From an uncultured Marvinbryantia sp. (lineage in GTDB: Bacteria > Bacillota > Clostridia > Lachnospirales > Lachnospiraceae), in NCBI GenBank assembly GCA_947624335.1, contig CANQJX010000016.1, positions 1 to 16,138 on the forward strand: 16,138 nucleotides of DNA. Direction: 5' to 3'. Below the pieces are notes generated by a model. That model ran no database searches. It saw only the letters and a program-made list of their open reading frames with translations, and had not been told where the DNA came from. Positions 7,726 through 14,878 of this stretch are shown piece after piece. Position 1 is the first letter of the stretch; each line of letters starts with the position of its first letter. A program made the translations under genes and the position numbers.

Positions 7726-8928
7726 TCATTTTCCGCCGCTTATTTCGGTTACCTCCGCCCGGATGCACCCGTCCGTTACATAGACGGACAGCATATCCCC
7801 CACGGCCACCTGCGCCGTGCGCGTAACCGTTCTTCCCGACGAATCCGCCGTATAAGAGTAGCCCTGCTGCAGTTTATCCAGCGGAGAAAGCCCTTTGAGC
7901 CGTTCGGCATACAGCAGCATCCGGTGCCTTTTCTCCGCGAGGACCGTCTCCATACGGTGCTGCAGGCGTTCCTCTTTTTCCATCAGCGTCTGGCGCTGTT
8001 CGCGCACACGGCTTTTCGGGCTTAACAGCAATAATTTCCCGCGCAGATATTCCATGCGCGTTCTTACGTCCGTCAGCCTCTTTTCCATGCCTTTCGCCAG
8101 CCGTTCTTCCAGTTGGCGCATCTGTTCCGTCAGTTTGCGGATATCCGCAACCGCCAGTTCCGCCGCCGCCGACGGCGTAGGGGCGCGCAGATCCGCCACA
8201 TAATCCGCTATCGTAAAATCCGTCTCATGTCCCACCGCCGAGATCACCGGCGTTTTGCAGTGAAAAATCGCATAGGCGACGCTCTCCTCGTTAAACGCCC
8301 ACAAATCTTCAATCGAGCCGCCGCCCCGCCCAACAATCAGCACATCCAGGCCGAGCCGGTCCAGCGTTTCGATGCCTTTTACGATGCTTGGCGCCGCGTC
8401 CCTGCCCTGCACAACCGCCGGATAGAGGATCATCTGCACATATGGGTTCCGCCTGTATGCAATATTCTGTATGTCGCGGATGGCGGCTCCCGAAGGCGCC
8501 GTTACAATCCCGATTTTTTTTGCATACGCGGGGATCGGCCGCTTGTATTCCGGGGCGAACATCCCCATTTCTTCCAGCTCTTTTTTCAGCGCCTCAAATC
8601 TCTCATACAAAAGCCCGGCGCCGTCTGCGATAATCTCGCTGGCATATAGCTGATATTTCCCGTCGCGCTCGTAAACGCCGACGCTCCCAAGGGCGACCAC
8701 CTGCTGCCCGTCGCGCATCGGAAACGTAAGGCCGCCCCGGCTGGAGGCAAACATTACGCAGGCGATGCTGCCCGTTTCATCCTTGAGGGAAAAATAAATA
8801 TGACCGGACGTATGGTATTTGCAGTTGGATACTTCTCCTTTTACATATATCCGCTTCAGCATAAAATCCTGCGCGAACATATCTTTGATATAGCGGTTTA
8901 CCTGCCCTACCGAATAGACATTTTTCAT
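7726..8928 (-). CDS. xseA: Exodeoxyribonuclease VII large subunit
   Basis: This is the catalytic subunit of exonuclease VII, which degrades single-stranded DNA from both ends to short acid-soluble fragments. It has 400 residues. The N-terminal OB-fold (about 4-100) includes VKGEVSNCKYHTSGHIYFSL. The catalytic domain carries IVTAPSGAAIRDI (141-153), VGRGGGSIEDLWAFNEE (199-215) and SAVGHETDFTIADYVADLRA (230-249), all family hallmarks. A long helical C-terminal region follows. I start at ATG 8928, which overlaps the nusB stop by 4 bases (ATGA) and gives the usual MKNVYSVGQVNRYI beginning. The frame is open back to 9123, but that extension is a GC-rich shadow of nusB without family similarity. 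xseB follows after 12 bases, consistent with equal expression of the two subunits. Confidence 0.97.
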   Translation of the reverse strand: MKNVYSVGQVNRYIKDMFAQDFMLKRIYVKGEVSNCKYHTSGHIYFSLKDETGSIACVMFASSRGGLTFPMRDGQQVVALGSVGVYERDGKYQLYASEIIADGAGLLYERFEALKKELEEMGMFAPEYKRPIPAYAKKIGIVTAPSGAAIRDIQNIAYRRNPYVQMILYPAVVQGRDAAPSIVKGIETLDRLGLDVLIVGRGGGSIEDLWAFNEESVAYAIFHCKTPVISAVGHETDFTIADYVADLRAPTPSAAAELAVADIRKLTEQMRQLEERLAKGMEKRLTDVRTRMEYLRGKLLLLSPKSRVREQRQTLMEKEERLQHRMETVLAEKRHRMLLYAERLKGLSPLDKLQQGYSYTADSSGRTVTRTAQVAVGDMLSVYVTDGCIRAEVTEISGGK

Positions 8929-9341
8929 ACCGGCTCCTGTCTGACCAGTTTGGCCAGTACCCCGTTTACAAACGACGGCGAATCCTCTCCGCCGAATTTT
9001 TTCGCTAACTCCACCGCTTCGTTGAGCGCCACTCCCACCGGGATCTCCTCGTCCTGCAGCGCCTCGTACGCCGCCAGGCGCAGGATCGCCAGATCGACTT
9101 TGTTCATCCGGCTGATCTTCCATCCGCTGGAGTTTTCGGAAATCCGGGCGTCGATGTCGCCCAGCGATTCTTCAATATGGTGAAATTTTTCCAGAATATA
9201 CTGTTCCTCCTGCGGCGTCCTGCCCGCGGATTCCACTTCGTCCATGTACAGCTGCGCCTGTTCGTTCAGTTCGTCTTTCCGGTAAAATTCCAGTAAAAAC
9301 AGCAATTTAAAAATATGTTCCCTGATTTCTCTCCTGCTCAT
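8925..9341 (-). CDS. nusB: Transcription antitermination factor NusB
   Basis: NusB is an all-helical RNA-binding protein that with NusE (ribosomal protein S10) recognises boxA and supports rRNA operon antitermination. With the start at ATG 9341 it has 138 residues, a normal size. Family features are MSRREIREHIFKLLFLLEFY at the N terminus (the place of the usual R-R-AR-A-LQ-LF pattern) and near the end NKVDLAILRLAAYEAL, IPVGVALNEAVELAKKFGGEDS and FVNGVLAKL. The start is set by TAGGAGAG with about 5 bases of spacing. In-frame upstream ATGs at 9359 and 9413 would place the N terminus in or near the terminator stem. It lies directly after an intrinsic terminator and has no clear promoter of its own. 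Confidence 0.96.
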   Translation of the reverse strand: MSRREIREHIFKLLFLLEFYRKDELNEQAQLYMDEVESAGRTPQEEQYILEKFHHIEESLGDIDARISENSSGWKISRMNKVDLAILRLAAYEALQDEEIPVGVALNEAVELAKKFGGEDSPSFVNGVLAKLVRQEPV

Positions 9342-9385
9342 ATACGCTCTCCTATCCATCTCCGGAAATTTCTCCGCCGCCATAC

Positions 9386-9420
9386 AAAAAAGGGACTGCT
9401 GCATATTTCGCAACGGTCCC
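9386..9420 (-). terminator. Intrinsic terminator after the Asp23-family gene, before nusB
   Basis: Minus strand: GGGAC, a C/A mismatch, then GTTGC pairing with GCAGC around a GAAATAT loop, then GTCCC and a run of six T. This is a classic Rho-independent terminator, 11 bases after the Asp23-family stop codon. Weak pairing in the middle could allow read-through to nusB. Confidence 0.88.
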
Positions 9421-9430
9421 GCTCTGAAAA

Positions 9431-9820
9431 CTATTTACCGCTTTCCATCGTCACATTGGCAATCTTGATATTTACATTCTCCACCGTCAGCCCCGTCATA
9501 TTTTCAATCGCAGCCTTTACCTTTTCCTGAACCTTCTGGCTGGTTTTCGGTACGCTGAAGCCATAATCCAGATTTAACGCCAGTTCTACGTTTACGGTTC
9601 CGTTTTCAATCGTCGCCTTTACGCCCTTTGAAAGATTTTTTACTCCGATCTTGCTCACGAGTTCGTTGGTGATATTGCCTGCCATGCTCGCCACGCCCTT
9701 TGTCTCCGTCGCCGCCAGCCCCGCAATGATCGTGATGACTTCGTTGGAGATCTGGACCTGTCCCACTCCTTCGTTATCCAGCAATGTATAATTATTATTC
9801 TGACGCTCTTCCTTTCCCAT
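9431..9820 (-). CDS. yqhY: Asp23/Gls24 family envelope stress protein (YqhY-like)
   Basis: This is a 129-residue Asp23/Gls24-family protein. The core runs from GQVQISNEVITIIAGLAATE (20-39) through GVASMAGN and the conserved GVKATIENGTVNVELALNLDYG to VKAAIENMTGLTVENVNIKI. The family is linked to the cell envelope and alkaline or lipid stress; in Bacillus YqhY sits in the acetyl-CoA carboxylase and nusB neighbourhood, and its biochemical role is unsettled. There is no signal peptide or membrane segment. ATG 9820 is chosen because TAAGGAGGT, a near-perfect ribosome binding site, lies 8 bases upstream; an open frame back to 9967 overlaps prfC and is not supported. It has its own strong promoter and terminator, so it is probably transcribed alone or with partial read-through into nusB. 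Confidence 0.93.
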   Translation of the reverse strand: MGKEERQNNNYTLLDNEGVGQVQISNEVITIIAGLAATETKGVASMAGNITNELVSKIGVKNLSKGVKATIENGTVNVELALNLDYGFSVPKTSQKVQEKVKAAIENMTGLTVENVNIKIANVTMESGK

Positions 9821-9861
9821 AGCGGTTGACCTCCTTACCTGCAAAAAACTCTGTCCTTTCC

Positions 9862-9885
9862 GAATATTATAGCAAAATAATATTC
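9862..9885. repeat. Perfect 9-bp inverted repeat across the Asp23-family promoter
   Basis: Plus strand GAATATTAT, six bases (AGCAAA), then ATAATATTC. The arms match exactly. One arm contains the -10 hexamer and the other lies in the spacer. It is AT-rich and not followed by a T run after a GC stem, so it is a poor terminator; an operator or a chance AT palindrome are both possible. Confidence 0.85.
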
Positions 9886-9894
9886 TCTTGTAAA
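9866..9894 (-). promoter_or_regulatory. Strong sigma-A promoter of the Asp23-family gene
   Basis: Minus strand: TTTACA at 9894-9889 (5 of 6 to consensus), a 17-base spacer, TATAAT at 9871-9866 (6 of 6) with a TGC extended -10. It lies 46 bases upstream of the ATG at 9820, leaving a short leader with a strong ribosome binding site. This is the best vegetative promoter in the window. Confidence 0.85.
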
Positions 9895-9903
9895 CAAATT
9901 TTC

Positions 9904-11496
9904 CTATCTTCCAAACTCCGCCAGCTTTAAATCCGGGTTCCGCTCCTCCGTCATGCGGATGCTCCACGCATTTACCCAGAGCAAAAGCGGATTTCCTTTC
10001 AGATCCTGTATTTTTTTCATATCCGAGGTGCCGGAAAGCCGGTCTATGTCGATGGTTTCATTTTCAATCCAGCGGATATATTCGTAGGGCAGGTTCTCCA
10101 TGCGGATCTCCACATTGTATTCGTTCTCCAGACGGTATTTGAGTACCTCAAACTGCAGAACCCCTACCACGCCGACAATGATTTCCTCCATCCCGGCGCC
10201 CCACTCCCGGAAAATCTGGATGGCGCCTTCCTGCGCAATCTGGGTGATCCCTTTTACAAACTGTTTCCGCTTCATGGTATCTATCTGCCGCACACGCGCA
10301 AAATGCTCCGGGGCAAATGTGGGGATTCCCTCATAGGCGAACTTTTTGCCCGGCATACAGATGGTATCGCCGATGGAATAGATGCCCGGATCAAACACGC
10401 CGATAATATCGCCCGCATACGCCTCGTCCACAATGTGCCGCTCCTGCGCCATCATCTGCTGCGGCTGCGAAAGACGCTGTTTTTTGTCTCCCTGCACATG
10501 GTACACTTCCATGCCGGCTTCAAATTTCCCGGAGCAAATCCGCATAAAGGCGACACGATCCCGGTGCGCCTTATTCATATTGGCCTGGATTTTAAAAACA
10601 AACGCGGAAAAATCTTCCTTTACCGGGTCGATCTCTCCGATGTCCGCCCTGCGCGGAAGCGGCGGGGTAGTCATTTCCAGAAAATGTTTCAAAAAGATTT
10701 CCACGCCGAAATTCGTTAACGCCGATCCGAAAAATACCGGGGAAAGCTTTCCCTGGCTGACCAGTTCCTGATCAAACTCGGCGCTTGCGCCGTCCAGAAG
10801 TTCGATTTCCTCCAGCAGCTTTTCTTTGTTCTGTTCGCCCACAAATGCGGTCAGCTCGTCCGAATCAATGGGAATCTGGCGGGATTCCCCCTCCTTTGTC
10901 CCTTTTTGCGTATCGAAAAAAGTCGTCACTTTCCTGCTCCCGCGCTCATAAACCCCCTTAAAATTCCTGCCGGATCCAATCGGCCAGTTGATCGGGCAGG
11001 TGGCGATTCCCAGTTCCTTTTCGATATCGTCCAGAAGATCAAACGTGTCGTTCGCGTCGCGGTCCATTTTATTAATGAACGTGAAAATGGGGATATGGCG
11101 CATGACGCAGACCTTAAAAAGTTTGCGCGTCTGCGCCTCCACGCCCTTCGACGCGTCAATTACCATCACGGCGGAATCCGCCGCCATCAGCGTGCGGTAG
11201 GTATCCTCCGAAAAGTCCTGATGTCCCGGCGTGTCCAGAATATTAATGCAGAATCCGCCGTAATTAAACTGCAGCACAGAAGAAGTTACGGAAATTCCTC
11301 TCTCTTTCTCTATCTCCATCCAGTCTGAAACCGCATGGCGCGCGGTCGCTTTTCCCTTTACGGATCCGGCAAGATTGATCGCGCCGCCGTAGAGGAGAAA
11401 TTTCTCCGTAAGGGTTGTCTTACCCGCGTCCGGATGGGAAATAATCGCAAACGTGCGCCGCTTCCTAATCTCATTTGTAATATCGCTCAAAGCCAT
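9904..11496 (-). CDS. prfC: Peptide chain release factor 3
   Basis: RF3 is a translational GTPase that recycles RF1/RF2 from the ribosome after peptide release. It has 530 residues, the usual length. G motifs are in place: SHPDAGKTT (20-28), the switch I region with GISVTSS (67-73), DTPGHQDF (88-95) and NKMD (142-145). The stretch MRHIPIFTFINKMDRD and the C-terminal domain with FREWGAGMEEIIVGVVGVLQ separate RF3 from EF-G and LepA. ATG 11496 abuts its purine tract (GGAAGGAG, one base apart); an in-frame TTG at 11490 has a better 7-base spacing and would remove two residues. A candidate sigma-A promoter lies upstream. Position between spoIIIAH and the Asp23-family gene is unusual: Bacillus has accBC there. 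Confidence 0.97.
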   Translation of the reverse strand: MALSDITNEIRKRRTFAIISHPDAGKTTLTEKFLLYGGAINLAGSVKGKATARHAVSDWMEIEKERGISVTSSVLQFNYGGFCINILDTPGHQDFSEDTYRTLMAADSAVMVIDASKGVEAQTRKLFKVCVMRHIPIFTFINKMDRDANDTFDLLDDIEKELGIATCPINWPIGSGRNFKGVYERGSRKVTTFFDTQKGTKEGESRQIPIDSDELTAFVGEQNKEKLLEEIELLDGASAEFDQELVSQGKLSPVFFGSALTNFGVEIFLKHFLEMTTPPLPRRADIGEIDPVKEDFSAFVFKIQANMNKAHRDRVAFMRICSGKFEAGMEVYHVQGDKKQRLSQPQQMMAQERHIVDEAYAGDIIGVFDPGIYSIGDTICMPGKKFAYEGIPTFAPEHFARVRQIDTMKRKQFVKGITQIAQEGAIQIFREWGAGMEEIIVGVVGVLQFEVLKYRLENEYNVEIRMENLPYEYIRWIENETIDIDRLSGTSDMKKIQDLKGNPLLLWVNAWSIRMTEERNPDLKLAEFGR

Positions 11497-11497
11497 T

Positions 11498-11505
11498 CTC
11501 CTTCC
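11498..11505 (-). promoter_or_regulatory. Ribosome binding site of prfC, ambiguous between two starts
   Basis: GGAAGGAG on the minus strand lies 1 base before ATG 11496 and 7 bases before the in-frame TTG at 11490. The spacing suits the TTG, while codon identity suits the ATG. Confidence 0.5.
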
Positions 11506-11522
11506 AAAATCACACTTTTATT

Positions 11523-11551
11523 ATCTTAGCAAAAGAGAGGGGGACTGTCAA
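11523..11551 (-). promoter_or_regulatory. Candidate sigma-A promoter of prfC inside the spoIIIA terminator
   Basis: Minus strand: TTGACA at 11551-11546 (perfect -35), a 17-base spacer, TAAGAT at 11528-11523 (4 of 6) with a TGC extended -10. The -35 hexamer lies in the loop of the terminator hairpin. Exact spacing and the extended -10 make chance less likely. Confidence 0.65.
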
Positions 11552-11564
11552 CCGATGTCCCCCT
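11538..11564 (-). terminator. Terminator of the spoIIIA operon
   Basis: Minus strand AGGGGGAC, an 11-base loop, GTCCCCCT, followed by CTCTTTT. The 8-bp GC-rich stem starts 6 bases after the spoIIIAH stop codon. The T tract is interrupted, so efficiency may be moderate, but position and stem strength fit an operon end. Confidence 0.75.
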
Positions 11565-11570
11565 TCTTTC

Positions 11571-12149
11571 CTATTCTCCGCTGACCGGAGTAATGACTAT
11601 GTTCTCGCCTGCGATCTCGGTCTTGCGTTTTACAATATCCTCGATCTGCGCCCTCTGCGCGTCCGATATCTGCGCCATATTGATTACTACGTCTGCGCTC
11701 CCCTCCGTAATGCTTACCACGCTTCCCTCAAATCCTTTTGCATCCAGAAGGAGTTCCGCCGCCGCTTCCCGCTCCGCCACATCGGTCAGGGACGCAATGC
11801 CGTCAACCGCGTTCTGCTTTTGTTCGTCCGTAACATTTTCGCTGTTGATCACTTCCATTAACGTCTCTTTATTCTGTGCGCGCAGCTGTTCCCTTGTCAG
11901 CTTCGCCTCCGCGGCAACCGCAGAGCCGGGAGAACTGGTCAGCACCGCCTCGCCCGGCGTGTCCGTCACTTCCTCCGCCGAGGTAAGATCGGTAGCGCCG
12001 TTTTCCATCAGTATCTGCTCTTCCTGTGCGGAACTCTGCACGACCGCTTCCTGCAGCTTGCTCCCGGAATAGTTTAAATAACCTGCCACTGCAATCATAA
12101 TAGCGAGCGCCGTTATGATGATCTGGTTCTTTTTCATGATACGTTTCAC
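11571..12149 (-). CDS. spoIIIAH: Stage III sporulation protein SpoIIIAH
   Basis: SpoIIIAH is the mother-cell membrane protein whose extracellular domain binds forespore SpoIIQ, forming the central zone of the feeding channel. An N-terminal transmembrane anchor (NQIIITALAIMIAVAGYLNY) is followed by a low-complexity linker rich in A, E, S and T. The C-terminal YscJ-like ring domain includes EAAAELLLDAKGFEGSVVSI, a DVVINM strand and ERC-like IVKRKTEIAGENIVI. I choose GTG 12149, giving 192 residues, because AAAGGAGAGG lies 5 bases upstream and the start is one base after the spoIIIAG stop. An in-frame ATG at 12167 would overlap spoIIIAG by 17 bases and lose that site; the ATG at 12137 is too far from it. 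It is the last gene of the operon. Confidence 0.95.
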   Translation of the reverse strand: MKRIMKKNQIIITALAIMIAVAGYLNYSGSKLQEAVVQSSAQEEQILMENGATDLTSAEEVTDTPGEAVLTSSPGSAVAAEAKLTREQLRAQNKETLMEVINSENVTDEQKQNAVDGIASLTDVAEREAAAELLLDAKGFEGSVVSITEGSADVVINMAQISDAQRAQIEDIVKRKTEIAGENIVITPVSGE

Positions 12150-12150
12150 T

Positions 12151-12732
12151 TTATCCTCTCCTTTCATTCATCTTCATTACTTTGATTTTATGCGCATCCA
12201 AACCAAATAATGCCATTACGGCCTCGGTTATCTCTTTTTTCACGTTCGCGTCGCCCGCGCCTTCGGCAAGCACCAGAACGCCCTCGATCTGCGGGGCCAG
12301 TTCCCGCGCTACATAGGGCGTTTCCTTCCCGCTGCCGTCCTTCTCATATACGGTCGTCTCCTGATTTTCCTGTTCTACGGTGCTGTTTGCCGTGCCGCTG
12401 CCGCTTTGCTCCTGCGTGCTGCGGCTGACGGACGGCTCGTCCTTTTCCACAATTCTCTGGCCGTTATCCTTTACCGTGATCATTACGCGCACATCGCCCG
12501 CGCCCGCCATCTGACCAAGGATTTCCTCCAGACGCTTTTCCATGTCGGCGGTATCGGTTTTGCCGCTTTCGCGCTCCGCCTGCGCCTGCTCCTGCAGATC
12601 CGCGTCCGTCTTCCCCGTCTTTCCCGCCGGAAGCGAAAGCATTATTAGCAGTATGCCCGCAAGCAGCAATACTATCCACTGGTCGCGGCGGATATTCTTC
12701 ACTTTTTCCAGCAAACCTTCCGTTTTCCCCAT
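12151..12732 (-). CDS. spoIIIAG: Stage III sporulation protein SpoIIIAG
   Basis: SpoIIIAG is a mother-cell ring protein of the SpoIIIA-SpoIIQ channel; the Bacillus protein forms a large ring in the intermembrane space. It has 193 residues: a short cytoplasmic head, one transmembrane helix (19-38, QWIVLLLAGILLIMLSLPAG), a Q/E/A/D-rich linker, then a ring-building domain. That domain has the DMEKRLEEILGQMAGAGDVRVMI start, a Ser/Thr/Gln-rich insertion at about 105-130, and the conserved YVARELAPQIEGVLVLAEGA and ITEAVMALFGLDAHKIKVM end. ATG 12732 is 3 bases after the spoIIIAF stop, with AAAGGAG overlapping the end of that gene. Translation is probably coupled across the junction. Confidence 0.95.
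   Translation of the reverse strand: MGKTEGLLEKVKNIRRDQWIVLLLAGILLIMLSLPAGKTGKTDADLQEQAQAERESGKTDTADMEKRLEEILGQMAGAGDVRVMITVKDNGQRIVEKDEPSVSRSTQEQSGSGTANSTVEQENQETTVYEKDGSGKETPYVARELAPQIEGVLVLAEGAGDANVKKEITEAVMALFGLDAHKIKVMKMNERRG
12155..12164 (-). promoter_or_regulatory. Ribosome binding site deciding the spoIIIAH start
   Basis: AAAGGAGAGG on the minus strand, within the last codons of spoIIIAG, lies 5 bases before GTG 12149. It lies downstream of ATG 12167, so it cannot serve that codon. Confidence 0.7.
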
Positions 12733-12735
12733 CGC

Positions 12736-13296
12736 TTACTCCTTTACCGACACATGAACGGCGTTTTCTTCCACCCCGTACAGCGCCGCAATTTCGCCGC
12801 GGATTTCCCGCGCCGCTTCCTGCTGCCGCGCGCGGCTGTTTTCGTCCTCCTCGAATACGTTCAGCCCCCGGTTCTGCTTCACCAGCCAAACGCTCACCTC
12901 CGTAATTTTTACCGCGCCGCCGTCTTCCTCCGCAAGCGTTATCTCCACAGAGCTGCTTTGCTGGCCGTGCGCCTGTGCGATCGCCTTCATCTGGCGTTCC
13001 AGTTCCGCGCGGAACGCTTCGGAAATTTTGCGGCTCTGCAGGCCGGCAAGCGCTTCCTGCGACATCTGCAGTTCATACGCCTCCTCCTTTGCAAACGCCA
13101 ATTGCAGCGCCTCCTCAAACGAAGTCCCGATGGAAAAGAAATCCGCCACAGGGCCAAGCATCAGAAGGAGGATCACCAGCCCTCCGAAGAAGCGCAGATA
13201 TCTGCGGTATTCCCCGCTCCGCACCAGATGGCATAAAAGCTCCACCATGCACAGGCAGCAAATCAGGTTCCGCACCCACATATACAGCGTATCCAT
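12736..13296 (-). CDS. spoIIIAF: Stage III sporulation protein SpoIIIAF
   Basis: SpoIIIAF is a mother-cell membrane component of the channel complex with a predicted ring-building domain. It has 186 residues. Two N-terminal transmembrane helices lie at about 6-25 and 34-55. The first is unusually rich in cysteine (four Cys within residues 13-22). The remainder is a soluble domain with FREELERQM-like helical sequence and a C-terminal AREIRGEIAALYGVEENAVH segment matching the end of the family fold. Its ATG follows the spoIIIAE stop with no gap (TAAATG), so re-initiation is likely. In Bacillus an essential internal promoter drives the last three genes of this operon; I could not identify a matching sigma-E element here. 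Confidence 0.93.
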   Translation of the reverse strand: MDTLYMWVRNLICCLCMVELLCHLVRSGEYRRYLRFFGGLVILLLMLGPVADFFSIGTSFEEALQLAFAKEEAYELQMSQEALAGLQSRKISEAFRAELERQMKAIAQAHGQQSSSVEITLAEEDGGAVKITEVSVWLVKQNRGLNVFEEDENSRARQQEAAREIRGEIAALYGVEENAVHVSVKE

Positions 13297-14433
13297 TTAT
13301 ATCCCCCTGATCGAAGCCGTCACCATCGCCAGCGTAAGCAAAAACATTACGCCCGTAACCGCTACCGTCTTTAAAAGAAGCGCCGCGCCCTCGCCCACGC
13401 CGCTGATGCACTCTGTGATCCGTTTGTCCGATACCGGCTGTACCGCCGCCCCTACCGCTTTATACAGGAACGTGCAGATGGTCAGCCGCGCCACCGGCAG
13501 CGCGCAGATCAGGACAATCACGATCAGGCCCGCCGCCCCCACCGCATTTTTTAAAAGCACCGCCGTACCCAGCACGGTTTCGGTCACCGCATTTAACGTG
13601 TTTCCCAGCACGGGCAGCGCGCCCGCCGCCCTGGACCAGACGGAATTTTTCAGGGAATCGATTGCCGGCAGAAGCAGCGCCTGTACCGTCTGCACGCCGA
13701 CCACGACGGCAAACAGCGTCTTCAAAAGCCAGGACAGCACCAGTTTGATCAGTTCCGCCAGTTTGGAGAAATAGTCTTCCTTTCCCAAATGATTGACCAG
13801 CAAAAAAAGCACATACAGGCGAATCCCCGGCAGGATAATATAGGTAAGGATAAATTGCGCCCCCGTGATAAAAACAAGCGTCAGTTCATAAAATCCCACC
13901 GCCGTCACCGAACCGGCGGCGAGGGACGCCGCGACCAGATAAACCGGCAGAAGCAGCCGCATAAAATGCAGGGTTTGCTGCAGGTTGGTCTGGGTCATCC
14001 GGTTCAGTTCCCCGAAAGCCCGCATCAAAATGGCAAACAGCAGCAGATAAATCATGTAAAAGGCAATGTCGGAAATCTGGTTTTTCTCAAATACGCGCAC
14101 AAAATTAGAAAAGACGGCGGCCGCCACCGCAAGAATCAGTATTTGCAGGACCAGCGCCTTTTGTTTATCCACTTCCGCAAAGGCCGCCGAGCGCAAAATT
14201 TCTTTTATCGTCTGCGCGGACAGCGGTATTTCCCCGTTCATCAGCCGCGCGACGCTTTGGCGGAAATCAAATTCCAGTTCGGGAAACATCTGCTTGATGC
14301 TCTCCTGGATCTCTTTCAGATCCAGTTCCTCCAGATAGCTCTGCGCAAAATCTTCGTCCTGTATTTCCTGCGCGCCCGCCGTACAGCCCGTCCACCAGAA
14401 AAGTACCAGCCATAAGATCCATACCCGTTTCAT
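13297..14433 (-). CDS. spoIIIAE: Stage III sporulation protein SpoIIIAE
   Basis: SpoIIIAE is the polytopic membrane protein at the base of the channel, placed by some authors as a permease-like component. It has 378 residues, close to the family norm. Residues 1-21 look like a signal peptide (WILWLVLFWWTGCTAGA); the WTGC stretch resembles a lipobox only loosely. Later hydrophobic segments lie near 93-112, 121-138, 159-180, 182-205, 230-255, 300-320 and 350-372. The region VWSRAAGALPVLGNTLNAVT (265-284) is a well-conserved family segment. The ATG lies 22 bases after the spoIIIAD stop, with GAGAGGAA before it. The gene is intact. Confidence 0.96.
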   Translation of the reverse strand: MKRVWILWLVLFWWTGCTAGAQEIQDEDFAQSYLEELDLKEIQESIKQMFPELEFDFRQSVARLMNGEIPLSAQTIKEILRSAAFAEVDKQKALVLQILILAVAAAVFSNFVRVFEKNQISDIAFYMIYLLLFAILMRAFGELNRMTQTNLQQTLHFMRLLLPVYLVAASLAAGSVTAVGFYELTLVFITGAQFILTYIILPGIRLYVLFLLVNHLGKEDYFSKLAELIKLVLSWLLKTLFAVVVGVQTVQALLLPAIDSLKNSVWSRAAGALPVLGNTLNAVTETVLGTAVLLKNAVGAAGLIVIVLICALPVARLTICTFLYKAVGAAVQPVSDKRITECISGVGEGAALLLKTVAVTGVMFLLTLAMVTASIRGI

Positions 14434-14455
14434 TTTGCGTTCCTCTCTTGCGCTC

Positions 14456-14842
14456 TCAGCGAAGATATTCGGAAATGGTATTTAACAGGGCAAGGACAAT
14501 CGGCGTGCTGACCGCGAGCACAGAAATTTTCCCCGACAGCTCAATCTGCCCCGCGACGGCGGCGTACCCCGCTTCTTTGCAGATATTGGAGGCAAAATCC
14601 GCGATATAGGAAATTCCCACAATTTTCAGCAGGATCTGCAGATAAGATTCCTTCAGCACGACGGCCTGGTTCAGTTCCGATAAAAGGCCCGCCATCGACT
14701 GGATCCTGGTAATCGCGCAGAAAAAGATCATAATGCAGGTGGCAATGCTGATCAGCACAGAAAACTGCGGCTTCCACTCTTTTACTAAGAGGGAAGTCAG
14801 AATACCCGCGATGCCAAGCGCCGCAATTTTGATCATATCCAT
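14456..14842 (-). CDS. spoIIIAD: Stage III sporulation protein SpoIIIAD
   Basis: SpoIIIAD is a small integral membrane protein of the channel base, and with SpoIIIAC is proposed to form an oligomeric assembly in the mother-cell membrane. From ATG 14842 it has 128 residues. The N terminus IKIAALGIAGILTSLLVKEW then PQFSVLIS is typical, and hydrophobic segments lie at about 4-20, 28-46, 68-82 and 105-122. AAAAGGAGGGCG about 4 bases before the ATG sets this start; the open frame back to 14974 runs through spoIIIAC in another frame and has no family similarity. A second Met two codons on is less well placed. Confidence 0.95.
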   Translation of the reverse strand: MDMIKIAALGIAGILTSLLVKEWKPQFSVLISIATCIMIFFCAITRIQSMAGLLSELNQAVVLKESYLQILLKIVGISYIADFASNICKEAGYAAVAGQIELSGKISVLAVSTPIVLALLNTISEYLR

Positions 14843-14878
14843 AGAACGCCCTCCTTTTCTTATTCTCTGCCCGTTCCT

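Noticed and set aside
8929..9123. N-terminal extension of XseA by 65 codons
   Set aside because: The extension overlaps nusB out of frame and lacks similarity; the ATGA overlap at 8925-8928 gives the normal XseA start.
12464..12889. Minus-strand frame of 141 codons spanning the spoIIIAF-spoIIIAG junction
   Set aside because: Gly/Arg-rich frame-shifted shadow of two recognised genes.
13297..13800. Internal sigma-E promoter near the 3' end of spoIIIAE, as known from Bacillus
   Set aside because: I looked for a CATACA-type -10 with a matching -35 on the minus strand and found none convincing.
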